This document shows positions 13,356 through 24,300 of a stretch of 64,000 bases of DNA, piece after piece (the stretch's first letter is position 1; each line of letters opens with the position of its first letter). This DNA is from Alviniconcha marisindica. Lineage: Eukaryota > Mollusca > Gastropoda > Provannidae. The notes beneath the pieces are model-generated. The model was given only the letters and a program-made list of their open reading frames with translations. It was not told the origin of the DNA and did no database searches. Made by a program: the position numbers and the translations under genes. The stretch is from contig JABMCL010002018.1 of NCBI GenBank assembly GCA_018857735.1, forward strand, positions 638,501 to 702,500, in the 5' to 3' direction.

Positions 13356-16300
13356 GCATGAACCAGTCACACAAAATATATACAGTTGGTACATCTGACC
13401 ATGTGCTGATTGTTTTTCCCAGCATATCCTGATTTTAACTGGTAAAATACCAGAAATTACTGGTTAACACAAACCTTGAATACAAATAGTTGTTTATTTC
13501 TTTGTTTGTTAGTGTTCCTCAGCTAAAACCTTGAGGTTCACCCGATGTTGGGTGAGAAGGTAGCATGTGTTTCCATTTCCCCACGCCTGTACCTGCCATC
13601 ATGTGAGTTTCGTCTGTGAGTCTGAGGCTTGCCCATTGTTGGGTGAGAAGGTACAGGTTTCCCCACACCTGTACCTGCCATCATGTGAGTTTCGTCCGTG
13701 AGTCTGAGGTTTGTCCATTGTTGGGTGAGAAGGTACAGATTTTCCCACACCTGTACCCGCCTTCATGTGAGTTTCATCTGTGAGTCTGAGGTTTGCCCAT
13801 TGTTGGGTGAGAAGGTACAGGTTTCCCCACACCTGTACATGCTACCACAACAGCAGAGGAAACTTCCCTAAGCTTCTGAGAGTTTCATCTATGAATCTGA
13901 CATTTTCCCACCATTTGGTGAGAAGGTAGCTTATGCTACCATTTCCCCGCACCTGTATGTGCTGCCATGACAGCAGAAGAAACTTCCATTAAACTTCTCT
14001 GAGTTTCGTGTCTGAGTCTGAGGTTTACCCACTACTGGTTGAGAAGGTGGCACATGCTAGCCCACACCTGTCCATGCTGTTGTACATACAAGGGCTCTGC
14101 TGGGTGAGAAGGTGGCATATGCTAGCCCACACCTGTCCATGCTGTTGTACATACAAGGGTGAGAAGGGTGAGAAGGTGGCATATGCTAGCCCACACCTGT
14201 CCATGCTGTTGTACATACAAGGGCGCTGCTGGGTGAGAAGGTGGCATATTCTAGCCCACACCTGTCCATGCTGTTGTACATACAAGGGCAATACTGGGTG
14301 AGAAGGTGGCATATTCTAGCCCACACCTGTCCATGCTGTTGTACATACAAGGGCGCTGCTGGGTGAGAAGGTGGCATATTCTAGCCCACACCTGTCCATG
14401 CTGTTGTACATACAAGGGCAATACTGGGTGAGAAGGTGGCATATTCTAGCCCACACCTGTCCATGCTGTTGTACATACAAGGGCAATACTGGGTGAGAAG
14501 GTGGCATATTCTAGCCCACACCTGTCCATGCAGTTGTACATACAAGGGCAATACTGGGTGAGAAGGTGGCATATGCTACCCCACACCTGTCCATGCTGTT
14601 GTACATACAAGGGCGCTGCTGGGTGAGAAGGTGGCATATGCTAGCCCACACCTGTCCATGCTGTTGTACATACAAGGGCTCTGCTGCCCACTGTGCCAGC
14701 AGCTGCCCTCCGACTTTGGGGATTTCAGTCATGGAGTTTGCCATGTCGTGACGATTACTAGCACTCAGAGTAATTCGGACGTGGAACTCTGCCCTCCAGC
14801 TGTGGGGATTTCAGTCACAGAGTTTGTCATGTCATGAAGATTAATAACACTCAAAGTAATCTGGACATGGAACTCTTCAACACCAACATTCTGCTTTGTC
14901 TGCCTCAGGTCGGACATTGTGGGCGTGCCTGGCTTGAAAAGAGACAAGTTCTCTGTGTTCACCTTTTTGAGTGTGCCCACCCAGGACCCCCATCAGCATG
15001 CCACATCCTCCACAAAGGCCACACCGCAGGCAAAGGAAATGACCAGTAAGTCTGACAAGGCAGATGAGCTTGACCTCTTCTTCCTCTGCATTCCTCTGTT
15101 TACTGAGGTGTTGCACACATTTCGCAAGAGATGAATTGCACATGTTGTTTATCGCTTTTATATCACTTTTACATAGCTCTCGAGCAGACTCACTGCGCTC
15201 ACATGCGATTCTACATGAGTGACTAGCGTGTTTTTGAATACCCACCAAAGTGGTGTACTTACAGCGCTGACGTGGCTGGTGCCACATGAAACTGCTGCTG
15301 TCATGGCGTGTTCTGTGTACACCATACAACCATGCACCATATCACTTCATTCAAAGCCACATACATAAGGTGCATGCGAGTTTAGCCATAACCTGCCGCA
15401 TGTCACTGATTTCAGTTCCTTGCCACTTGGGCAGGGACAGTCTGCCTCCAAGGACTGGCCTAGTGTGTGCTGTAGTTTTGTGTCCAGACAATGATATGGC
15501 TGCCAGTGCCTGGGTGTTCAAACATGTGCACAGATGCTAATGCATGCTATTGCACATGGGGGCTGGGCAAACGCTGAAAGAGTCTGCGCTAAAGGTTGAC
15601 TGAGAAAAGTCCTTTGCTGCACCTGTTAAACGTTAGCTTTTTTATGCGTATGTTTCTGCAGGCTCGTTGACAAGAGAGCTGAACGTGTCCAAGAGAATGA
15701 AAGGGGCCCTGTCCATCTTCAGCGTGCTGGAGGAGGACAAAGACCCCCCCAAAGCTCTCACCGCCTTGCCCCACGCTGCGCACAGTCCCAAGGACCCCAC
15801 AGTGAGTGGTGCACAGTGATAACGGTGACTGTAACCACAGGAGTACATTGTCAGTACAGTGGTACACAGTGATAACGGTGACTGTAACCACAGGAGTACA
15901 TTGTCAGTACAGTGGTACACAGTGATAACGGTGACTGTAACCACAGGAGTACATTGTCAGTACTGTGGTTCACAATAACGGTGACTGTAACCACAGGAGT
16001 ACACTGTCAGTACAGTGGTGCACAGTGATAACGGTGACTGTAACCACAGGAGTACATTGTCAGTACAGTGGTGCACAGTGATAACGGTGACTGTAACCAC
16101 AGGAGTACATTGTCAGTACAGTGGTGCACAGTGATAATGGTGACTGTAACCACAGGAGTACATTGTCAGTACTGTGGTGCACAATAACGGTGACTGTAAC
16201 CACAGGAGCACATTGTCAGTATAGTGGTGCACAACGATAACGGTGACTGTAACCACAGGAGTACATTGTCAGTACTGTGGTTCACAATAATGGTGACTGT

Positions 16301-19300
16301 AACCACAGGAGTACATTGTCAGTACTGTGGTTCACAATAACGGTGACTGTAACCACAGGAGTACATTGTCAGTACTGTGATGCACAATGATAACAGTGAC
16401 TGTAACCACAGGAGTACATTGTCAGTACAGTGGTGCACAATGATAACGGTGACTGTAACCACAGGAGTACACTGTCAGTACAGTGGTGCACAGTGATAAT
16501 GGTGACTGTAACCATTGTCAGTACAGTGGTGCACAATAACAGTGACTGTAACCACAGGAGTACATTGTCAGTACTGTGATGCACACGGATAACAGTGACT
16601 GTAACCACAGGAGTACATTGTCAGTACAGTGGTGCAATGATAACAGTGACTGTAACCACAGGAGTACATTGTCAGTACACTGGTGCACAATGATAACGGT
16701 GGCTGTAACCACAGGAGCACCCATGATATCCGTCATGGAACCCTGTGGACCACCATGATGAGAGATCATCCCTCTTTTCAAGACCACTTTTTCTGAAATC
16801 TTCCCTTCCCATTCCTGTGTAACGTCCTCCTCCAGCATGCTGAAGATGGACACCAAGGACCACCATCCTTTTAAGACCATTTTTTTCAGAACTCTTCCCT
16901 TCCCATTCCCATGCAAATAGACCCCCTGACCCAGGACCAGCCTTCTTTAAGGCCGCTTTTGCGTGATTTATAGGGTGGTCCTGAAAGGGGAACTCCGCTG
17001 TACGGCTTCCCATGAAGATGGTGTCAGTCAGAGAGGCAAGGCAGGAGTGTGTGGTCAGGCACAGTTTTCAAAAGAGCCCATAACACTGTGGGCCTGGAAG
17101 TGGGGAAGTCTGTCTTTCGTGGATGATGCTTAAGATGCAAAGTACCATCCTGCTGTGTTGGGTGCATGTGAGATGCTGAACCTCATCACGACGAATTTTA
17201 GCAGCTTTGCAAAACTGTCCAAGGGTACCTTTCATACTACAGCTATTTAAGGTATTAGGTTCACAATTATTTATTTATTTTCTTCAGATTTGGCTGCTCA
17301 GAATGATTGGCTTTTTGCATGCACCCATGTATTCTTCATGGTCACAGTGGAGAAGTACTTTTATCAGTTGTAATTTCATAATTCTGTCACCACCACCACC
17401 ACCACCTCCACCTCTCCTTTTTTTTCTTCTTCCACAGGGGGCAAGCAACAAGATGCAAGAAGAAGAAGACAAAGCTGACGAAAAGACCAATAAAGATAAG
17501 GATGGCAGTGACAGTGACAATGAGGGCCATCCCCTAGATCTCTTCAGGGCCATCTTCAAGAACTCTGACTCTGAGTCCAGTTCATCCAGTGATAAGTCAG
17601 ATGATGACAAAAGCGATGATGATGATGAAGATAATGCTGAAAAACCAAAGATGGGAGACAAGGACGAGGATCAGTCCTCACCCACGGTTATTATGCCTCC
17701 TGAATCACAGTTGTCGCAAGGTAAGAAGGGGGAGGGAGGTATGTGTTGGGTGTGGTTGTATAGGTGCCCATTTTGTCAAGCAGAAAATGTTATTAGTGTC
17801 ATCATGAGGTCCAGTAGACAAACTGAACAAACATTGCCTGAACACTGGATGAATAAGTATCACAGGTGATGCTGTTGTATTGTCTTATTTTATCTGAGTG
17901 TGCATGATGATCGTTACCTGGTTTTTGTTGTTGTTTGATCCATGTTGGCCTAATCTTGTTTTCAAGTCTTCTTTTGTTAGAAATTGTTCTCATAGCCAGT
18001 ATACAGTATGTGTTGGCCTGATCTTGTTTTCAAGTCTTCTTTTGTTAGAAATTGTTCTCATAGCCAGTATACAGCATGTGTTGGCCTGATCTTGTTTTAA
18101 AGTCTTCTTATGTTAAAAAACGTTCTCATAGCCAGTGTACAGCATGTGTTGGCCTTATCTTGTTTTCAAGTCTTCTTTTGTTAGAAAGTGTTCTCATAGC
18201 CAGTGTACAGCATGTGTTGGCCTTATCTTGTTTTCAAGTCTTCTTATGTTAGAAAACGTTCTCATAACCAGCATACATTATTGATAATCACAGTGCTTGC
18301 TTGTACTTGTCGCACCAATTCTGCATAAGCTGTCAGTGCAAAAGGATGCTTTTAAAGTTCCGGAACTAAACAGACAGTGCGTATGGTTCTTTCATTCAGA
18401 GCAAGAAGAACCACTACCTCAGCAACCAGCACCACCCAGTCAGCAACCTGCAAGGGACAAAACTCCCCCTCCCCCTTCCCCACCCCTGCCACCCCAACCC
18501 CCTCAGTCCACAACATCAGCACAGTCCAGACCCAAGAAGCCCAGCCGCTGGGGAGTGGGGTCCATCTTTGACGTGCTGGACCAGTTGCCACCCAGGCCTT
18601 CGTCACAGTCGGAACAGCAGGAGGAGAGAAGTGCAGGAGAGGCGGAGGAGAGGTTGTCTGGCACTGCAGTTCCCGGGGAAGGTGACAACGCTGAGGTTTC
18701 CGGTGAGATGGATGACGCATACGGCCCTGCTTTGCCCCCTCCTGCATCAGTGGGTAGGTCAGCTGTGTGTGACCCCTGATTTTGCTTATGTAAATTGGAT
18801 GGTCAGATTAAGGATTCTGGGTCAATCCCCACAGTAGAAACTGGTGAGCTTGCTGTTTTCATGGTGAAGAAAAGCTCACTGGCGAAAGTGAAGAATGGCT
18901 GTGACATGAGTACATGTATGAAAGAATGGCTGTGACATGAGTACATGTATGCAATCATGGCTGTGACATGAGTAAATGTACAAAACAATGGCTGTGACAT
19001 GAGTACATAATATGAAATAATGGCTGTGACATGAGTACATGTATGAAATAATGGCTGTGACATGGGTACATATATGAAATCAAGCAACTGTGTAGTAGGG
19101 CTGTATCTGTTCATAGGAACAGTATATATCTGAGTCAGCTGAAAGTTTGCTCTTTTTGTTACACAACTGTTCTAGGTGTTGGCCAGATGTGCTCCGCATT
19201 TCTCAAAGGACACCCTGTAACATTCAGTCGTGTTGTTGGGTTTCATGCAGGATTTGGTCTTTGCAAATATTTCAGTCTTATAAAGTCATTGAATCAACAC

Positions 19301-21364
19301 ACAGGCAACACACAAACAATAACAAAGACCTGAGTGTTTGAAGATATACCTCTGGTGGAGTTTTATGTACTTTGTGTTTACTTGCATGCCAGGAGAGTTA
19401 CCATAGGTGACTCAGGTCTTTGTTGTTGTTGTGTTTGACATCTTTCAAGCGCTAATTAGCTCTCTTGTGTGCTGCTTTGGGCCTCGTTCTGTTTCAGATT
19501 ATGAAGTCATTGTCATGCCTGGCTTAGCTGTTAACTACTCAAGTCACGTGGATGAAGCCCATACACTTGTGGCAGGGAAATAACTTTTATACATGTTGTC
19601 TTTGTTGTGTTTTTTTACTTCAGCCCCCTGTGCTGTGACTGTCGCTGACACATACATCGACTTGACCAGCAGTGGTCATCGCAAGCATAAACACAAACAC
19701 AGAGAGCAGGCCCGGGACTCCTCCAAGCATCGACACAAGAAAGACAAGAAGGTGGGGTGGTTGGTCACAGACAGCAGACCTTCTTTTGCCCCTCTGAGAC
19801 CGCCCTTGACATCTTTTAGCGTTGATTGTTGTTTGCTTTCTCTACTGTCTTTGTTGGTGAGTTGAAGTGTTGCTTTACATCCACATAAACCATAGGCTTG
19901 TTAGGGATGGGAGCCCAGGACGTCCACCTCGACTTTCACACAGCTCCTGAGCTCTGTTGTCTTTGTTCACAATGATTACACCTTTAGAAAAAGAAAAGGA
20001 AAGCTTGAGCCCTGGTGTGGTGTTTGCCAGTCATCTTATCAAGCTCCCGTTTTTATTTAGTTGGGGTGGAGGGGTGGTGTGTTTAGGATGAGAGGGTCCA
20101 AATTTAGCCAAGGCTTCATCCTTTATTACGCTCATGACCGGTATTTTCGGAACCGCTTTAGACTAAAGCGGACGAGTTCAGCAACTGACCTCTTGCTTTT
20201 AGCCAGATGGCTACATTTGCACAAGCGGAGTAAACATGACAATGTGTGGTTGAACTCACATTTCAGATTGCACAGACCTGAGGTGCTCGAGCATCGTTTT
20301 CAAAAACAGTTACTTTGTTTACATTACAGTGGTACTTGGACAGCCCATGGGCTTGTCTAAGGAGCATTTGGGGTAAGCAGACTTTGACTGACTGAGATTA
20401 GTCTGTAAGTCAGCAGGCGGCGAGAAGTTATTTACTATAGGGTTCTGTTTCTGACACCATGAGTCAGTGTTCCATTACTGAGATGTTCATTGGTGTCAGT
20501 ATATATCAGTATTTATACTGAAATTTGTATTTCTGGAGCTGCTGAATATTGGAGTTGTGGTGTGTGTGTTTCTGTTTTGTTTTTTTGTTTTTTAATGTTT
20601 GTTTTGGGTTGTCTTGGACTTTTAGATTTTAAAAAGGATATCTTCTATTATGACCTAAGATTTGCATTTGAAAGTAGAAGGGAGTTGACTGCTACTACCG
20701 TCCAATCACTGCAAGTCACTAAATATCTCGTAAAAGTACCGCAGAGCTTGAGACACTCCAAGGATTGATCAGCTGGAGGAGAGAGACAGAAAAAAACCAG
20801 GGGTCAGTGTTCTACCTTAAAGGGACAACACATAACCATTGTCCATCAGACCAGCATTAGGACTTTTTCAAAGGCAACATCAGGGAAACAGGGTGGAGCA
20901 AATATAGGCTTTCCTGAGTGCAGAGATATCATATACTTGTTTGCTAATGGTTTCTCAGTCCACAAATGGAGCACTAAAGCCATCTGTTCCCTGTATGAAC
21001 ATTTTTAATCCTCACATCCTTGGCCGTTAATGTATACGTCTGTGTGTGTGCATGTGCGTGTGCGTGCATTCATGTTGTATGCGTTGAATTTTGAAAATAT
21101 GTATTTGTAAAGATCATGTAAATGCTTAGGGCCTGTGTGGTTAGGCGCTCTAAGTGTTCATTATTATTATTATACAGTTGTTGAAAAGTCTGACATGGTG
21201 ATCATCTGTGTGCCCTGGTTTTTGTTTTGCAGAAGAAGTCCAAACACAAGAAGGAGAAAAAGAAAAAGGAGAAAAAGAAATCCAAGCGTTCACACGGCGA
21301 CCGACACAGGAATCATCATTCCAGCGGTAGCGAGGCAGACTCGGAGACAGACAGTGACAGTTGA
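592..21364 (+). CDS. GPATCH1: G-patch domain-containing protein 1 (5' partial)
   Basis: Spliceosome-associated nuclear protein; family members pair with the DEAH helicase DHX35. Sixteen exons join in frame with GT-AG borders: 592-677, 1455-1615, 3120-3223, 3623-3681, 5739-5942, 7659-7809, 9110-9373, 9801-10124, 11098-11276, 12859-12986, 14909-15045, 15662-15801, 17438-17720, 18400-18753, 19624-19751, 21233-21364 (stop TGA 21362-21364). They encode about 943 residues, so with about 65 missing N-terminal residues the length is close to the human protein (about 930). Order: end of the DUF1604 region (PEDFMDED), G-patch core ([10 protein letters not shown]), conserved blocks [43 protein letters not shown], then MDLFRAIF-like acidic/serine stretches and a Lys/Arg/His-rich C-terminus. 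The first exon begins with the last two bases of a Gly codon, so coding exons lie upstream. Exon borders are read by eye from reading frame and homology. Confidence 0.95.
729..800. repeat. CT microsatellite in GPATCH1 intron
   Basis: Imperfect (CT)n tract about 50 bases downstream of the donor at 678. It gives a spurious SLSLS reading frame. Confidence 0.9.
1975..1999. repeat. Poly-C tract, 25 bases
   Basis: Uninterrupted C run followed by T-rich sequence in a GPATCH1 intron. Long C or G runs recur at 27668-27691, 30480-30498, 37737-37767, 40928-40950 and 57960-58007. Exact lengths are likely to be unreliable. Confidence 0.85.
2766..2997 (+). repeat. Dispersed repeat R1, copy 1
   Basis: Shares an extended, diverged alignment with 19291-19498: AATCAACACACA, then ACTTCTGGTGGAGTTTA, GAGAGTTACC, TAGGTGACTCAGGTCTTTG, TCTTTCAAGC and CTAATTAGCT occur in the same order and orientation. 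Both copies sit in GPATCH1 introns, and both end near a pyrimidine-rich GTTCTGTTTCAG. No coding capacity or terminal repeats seen; family unknown. Confidence 0.7.
3120..3223 (+). other. GPATCH1: GPATCH1 exon carrying the start of the G-patch
   Basis: This exon carries the glycine-rich G-patch signature ([20 protein letters not shown]), the surface by which G-patch proteins bind and activate DEAH helicases. It runs on into a Lys-rich string and joins the 3623-3681 exon ([10 protein letters not shown]), as in vertebrate GPATCH1. Entry and exit phases are consistent with both neighbours. Confidence 0.93.
3682..5738. other. GPATCH1 intron without recognised gene
   Basis: Two-kilobase intron between exons ending 3681 and starting 5739. 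It holds a (GT)n tract at about 4851-4893, a G-rich stretch at about 4950-4990 and poly-T/poly-A patches. I see no exon or mobile element I can name. Confidence 0.6.
6239..6452. repeat. AC microsatellite (imperfect)
   Basis: Interrupted (AC)n/(ACGC)n/(ATGC)n tract in the intron between 5942 and 7659. It produces His-Thr and Val-Cys reading frames on both strands that are not genes. Confidence 0.9.
6650..7083 (-). repeat. SINE-like element with tRNA-like head, plus shared repeat
   Basis: On the minus strand the right end reads GGGATAGCTCAGTGGTA, a Pol III A-box-like tRNA head (A box at 7060-7070), followed by a weak B-box-like GGTTTGACTT. The left part (about 6660-6890) shares ordered blocks with about 15180-15390, including ATGAAACTGC-like and CTGTGTACACCATACAACCATG. 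Whether head and shared part form one element is inference. Confidence 0.6.
7900..8312. repeat. AC/ACAAC microsatellite
   Basis: About 400 bases of AC-rich simple repeat with ACAAC and ACCAC interruptions in the intron after the 7659-7809 exon. It generates long His-Thr frames on the plus strand and Val-Cys frames on the minus strand; neither is a gene. Confidence 0.95.
8600..9035 (+). mobile_element. LINE 3' tail (CR1/L2-type), 5'-truncated copy
   Basis: A purine-rich GGGAGAG block, a GT tract and then GTGTTGAGCTCGCTCAG, ending in (ATT)n repeats at about 9013-9030. The same order of blocks follows the reverse-transcriptase fragment at 48810-49705, ending at 50240-50295 with GTTGAGCTCGCTCAGCGGGG and (ATT)n. 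I infer this is a 3' UTR-only insertion of that family, in a GPATCH1 intron. Confidence 0.6.
10125..11097. other. GPATCH1 intron with AC microsatellite
   Basis: Contains a diverged relative of the 13519-13835 repeat near 10240-10300 (TGAGGTTCGCCCAGTGTTAG), a C-rich patch at about 10488-10510 and an (AC)n tract at about 10930-11035. Ends in a normal CTTTCAG acceptor. Confidence 0.6.
11265..12545 (+). repeat. 48-bp minisatellite spanning a GPATCH1 splice donor
   Basis: About 26 tandem units, mostly 48 bases. The unit is GGTGGACACTGTGGTTAGTG, then CTGTACTTGTATTTGTATCA and eight variable bases. The first unit overlaps the last 12 exon bases (CTGGTGGACTCTGTG) and the GTTAGT donor at 11277. Because 48 is divisible by 3, stop-free frames of 302 residues (plus) and 281 residues (minus) arise inside it. 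Early units are irregular (about 41-48 bases); later ones are more uniform. Confidence 0.9.
13223..13362. repeat. AC-rich microsatellite
   Basis: Mixed (AC)n and (ATGC)n simple repeat in the intron between 12986 and 14909. Confidence 0.85.
13519..13835 (+). repeat. 82-bp tandem repeat
   Basis: Three to four units with period 82 (ATGTGAGTTTC recurs at 13601, 13683 and about 13765). Each contains TTGGGTGAGAAGGTA and CCCACACCTGTAC, blocks also present in the 65-bp array just downstream, so the two arrays share ancestry. Confidence 0.85.
14038..14690 (+). repeat. 65-bp minisatellite, about 10 units
   Basis: Near-identical tandem units of GGGTGAGAAGGTGGCATAT, CTAGCCCACACCTGTCCATG, CTGTTGTACATACAAGGGC and a short variable end. 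Units differ in a few positions (TATGCTAG versus TATTCTAG). No conserved-repeat/variable-spacer pattern, so it is not a CRISPR array. Confidence 0.95.
15440..15615 (-). repeat. SINE-family fragment shared with 32.8 and 45.0 kb
   Basis: Blocks such as TGGCTGCCAGTGCCTGGGTG and TGTGCACAGATG recur at 45050-45185 in the same orientation and, reversed, near 32970-33030 (CACTGTGTGGCAGCCATACC). The tRNA-like head is visible at the other two copies, which gives the orientation. Confidence 0.55.
15808..16715 (+). repeat. 53-bp minisatellite starting six bases after a splice donor
   Basis: About 17 tandem units of GTGGTGCACAGTGATAACGG, TGACTGTAACCACAGGAGTA and CATTGTCAGTACA. The array starts at 15808, directly after the donor GTGAGT at 15802-15807 of the GPATCH1 exon 15662-15801. 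Some units lack the GTGATAAC segment. Confidence 0.92.
17943..18285 (+). repeat. 68-bp tandem repeat, five units
   Basis: TGTTGGCCTGATCTTGTTTT recurs at 17943, 18011, 18079, 18147 and 18215, each followed by CAAGTCTTCTTTTGTTAGAA and TTCTCATAGCCAG. Located in the intron between exons 17438-17720 and 18400-18753. Confidence 0.93.
18893..19085 (+). repeat. 31-bp tandem repeat, about six units
   Basis: AATGGCTGTGACATGAGTAC plus ATGTATGAAA repeated about every 31 bases in the intron after the 18400-18753 exon. Confidence 0.92.
19291..19498 (+). repeat. Dispersed repeat R1, copy 2
   Basis: Second copy of the repeat at 2766-2997, same orientation, with small indels. It precedes the 19624-19751 exon by 125 bases. 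Confidence 0.7.
19890..19985 (-). repeat. Dispersed repeat R2 (minus copy)
   Basis: Reverse complement matches 57402-57495: GAGCTCAGGAGCTGTGTGAA, AGTCGAGGTGGACGTCCTGG and GCTCCC. The family tail (TCCCTAATA followed by TCTGTGGACGTAAAGCAA) recurs near 30497-30540, 57450-57490 and 62018-62065, and reversed near 28665-28800. Possibly a SINE 3' part. Confidence 0.6.
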
Positions 21365-24300
21365 TGGAGTGCGTGTTTGACAATACGCCCGTTTTGCTGC
21401 GAGATGTGTGTGAGTGGATGGTTTATGTGCTAACTGTGTTGGTCAGTGCTCAGCACTGTGGATTTTTTTCTCTTTTTTTAGGCATAATTTGCCTGCATTT
21501 GAAAATATTGTACAGGTCAGCACCAACACTGCTATGGCTGAGCTTTGTGAAATGAGATTGTGCAGTATGCATTTCAGTAGTGAAAGCTTGCTTGGAAAAT
21601 GGAGATTTCAGCAGGGGGGCCTACATTAACAAAAACTGATATATATATAGAGAGAGAGAGAGAGAGATATATAGATAGATATAGGAACATATTATGCATT
21701 AGAAATGAAATTTGTCTTTTGTGCCACCCAAGGGAAATCACTCACAAAAATGGGGATCAGACAAGACATAAAATCACTTCTCTCTGTGTGTACACAGTAG
21801 TGTCAACATCACCAGGCATTTCACAAAAAAAGAAGCATTTATCCATCAGTCTGTGATTATAGAAATCTGCAAATTGCACAATAACCAAAACTGTTAAGAC
21901 AAAATCAGTGGAGGGATTTGCACTGTCCAACTGACATCACTTCCACACATACCATAAGAGCCTGTCCTATGATCATTTGTACAATGCAGCATGACCAGCA
22001 CAGAAAGTATTCAAACAAAATATTGGTTACCATACAATTCTTGGCACTCAGACAGCTTTCCTTGTAATGTGCCAAGCAAGCACTTGAACACATCCAGCAT
22101 GGACCATTCTAAGAACATTCATGAAGGTCACATCAGGTGATAAAAGCAGGAGTGGGCACAGAACTGACCTGGAGTCGTTCTTATAGAGCTAGGTCATGAA
22201 ATCAACAGCAAGGCTAGAATGTGTGAAAATGGCAATCCAGCCTCACTTTCAATCTCATGACCTGCTGTGGCCTAGCTCACCAAGAATGAGCTCCAGGTCA
22301 ACTGTGCCCAGTTTTGCTGCAGTTTAATGACCCACAATGGCCTATTGTTAAGAATGGTCCACAGGTTCAGCTGTGGGTTAAGGAGGGTGAGGGACTTTCT
22401 CAGTTCTCAGTCAGTGCTTGTCAGTTCCTGCACTGCCTTCAGGGGCACGGTACTGTAGGCACTAAGACTGTCGCAAGTGTTCAAGAAAGACCCCCTGACA
22501 TGTTCACTTTTTAAAGGAGCTAGCCATCTCAAAATGTGTTTTGTCTACAGTCCAGGGAGGCAGGCCCACTCCAACAGGCAAAAGGGGTCAAAATGAAAAT
22601 GTGAAATTGGAGATTTTGTTTCAAAAAGCACTGTTGATTTTGCTTTCAGTATACAAAGCAGTATTGTATATTGCATCTGTATGCATCTTGCTTCAGTACA
22701 TGACCTTGCATCAGTGGCAGTCATGTATTGTCAGCTGACACAGCTGGCTGCCTGCAGCCTCTTTGATCTGGTTCCTCAGGTGATGCGAAGACACAATTTT
22801 CATGCTGGAAATCAGAGGTGGGGCCTGCACTGCGGGTGAGCTTTGATGCTTGCCATTGTTGTGTACATCAAGTTCCTTTAATCATCACTAACAAATTGAG
22901 GCTTAGAAATCTGAATCAGAGGAACGTTTTAAAGCAAAATCCCTTTATTTTATTTTATCTCTTCTGTCTGTGTGGATCAAGTTCCTTTGTTCATCACTAA
23001 TAAAACAAGGCTTAGAAATCCAAAGGAACGTTTAAAGCAAAATCCCTTTATTTTGATCTCTTCTGCCTGCCGGACAAACTTGTAATAAAAGGTCAGTAGT
23101 ACAGAAATGCATATCATAGTAGCATTACAGACTGATGAGTGTGGCTGCTTCCAGAGGAAAGAGAACCATGTGATAACACAGGCAAGTTGTTTGCTTGGTC
23201 CTTTCAGTATTGTATCAGCTACGCATACCAGTTTTAATTAAAACTAATCAATTGAAGTTTCACAATTAATGCCTTGGTTGCAGTGGCTGATTCTGAAGTA
23301 TCTAATACAGAGGGCATAGCTGTATGATGTGTGTGCGCAAGCTGTGTGTGTGCAACTGTGTTCTATGTATTGTGTGTGTGCATGTGTGCAACAGTGCTTG
23401 AAAGTACAATTCATTGCAAACAATGAAGTTGTTGCTGTACAACTATGCCACACCCACTGCATGTGATATTAAAATAAAAATACTGAATGTGTCACGCACT
23501 GGTTGTGATTGAAGCTGTGTGTTGAATATGTATTTAATGCCTCTTCCCATTTATTTTGGTACATCTTATTAAAGATTATTGGATGTACACTGTGCATCTT
23601 TGTTGTACTTTGCTGTCATCCTTGGAGAATATGGGGTGACTGCTGTTCTGTGACACCATTACTAAGGAGACTGCAAATTATCACAACAGCAGCTCAAAAA
23701 GAGCTGTTGACACCAGTAGTGAGGAGAATGCAAATTACCACAACAGCAGCTCAGAAAGAGCTATTAGGCTGAAGATCGGAGAGGGAGACACTTTAAGCAA
23801 GTTAGCATATCACCTGAACAAGGGCAACAAGTTTATGATAAAAATTATTACCATTATCTGAAACCAAAACACTTCAAACTTTCTTGGTGAAGGAGAATTT
23901 TTGAAGGCACCAGAACAAGTTACCTTCTCAGAACAAGTTACATCCAACAGGTAGAAGGCATCAAAATGAAAACTTGAAATCAAAGATTTTCTTTTAAAAT
24001 GTTCCACTGATTTTGGCGGTGACAACATTTGGCCTACACATGCCATCCTCCTCACTGATTCAATGAGCTTGCTAAAGATTACGGCCAATGAAATAGACAG
24101 GCAGGCAAAGCAACCCTCACAAGTGACTTGTTTCTTGGAAGAGCTTAAGTGTTGAGGAGCTTGAGACACTACCTGCAGGTACAAAGCCAAGGAAATCACA
24201 CCATTGATCACCTGGTGGAGAGAGGCACTCAACAATCTTCCTTGAAGTGACAAGAGAGGGCCATCGTCAATCAGACGAAACACTGGAACCGTTTCAAAGG

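Noticed and set aside
14038..14690. Regular 65-bp array resembling a CRISPR array
   Set aside because: The whole unit repeats, with no unique spacers, and the context is a eukaryotic intron; it is a minisatellite.
20154..20173. Inverted repeat CCGCTTTAGACTAAAGCGG
   Set aside because: A perfect small hairpin in a GPATCH1 intron, but single in the window and with no context to assign a role.
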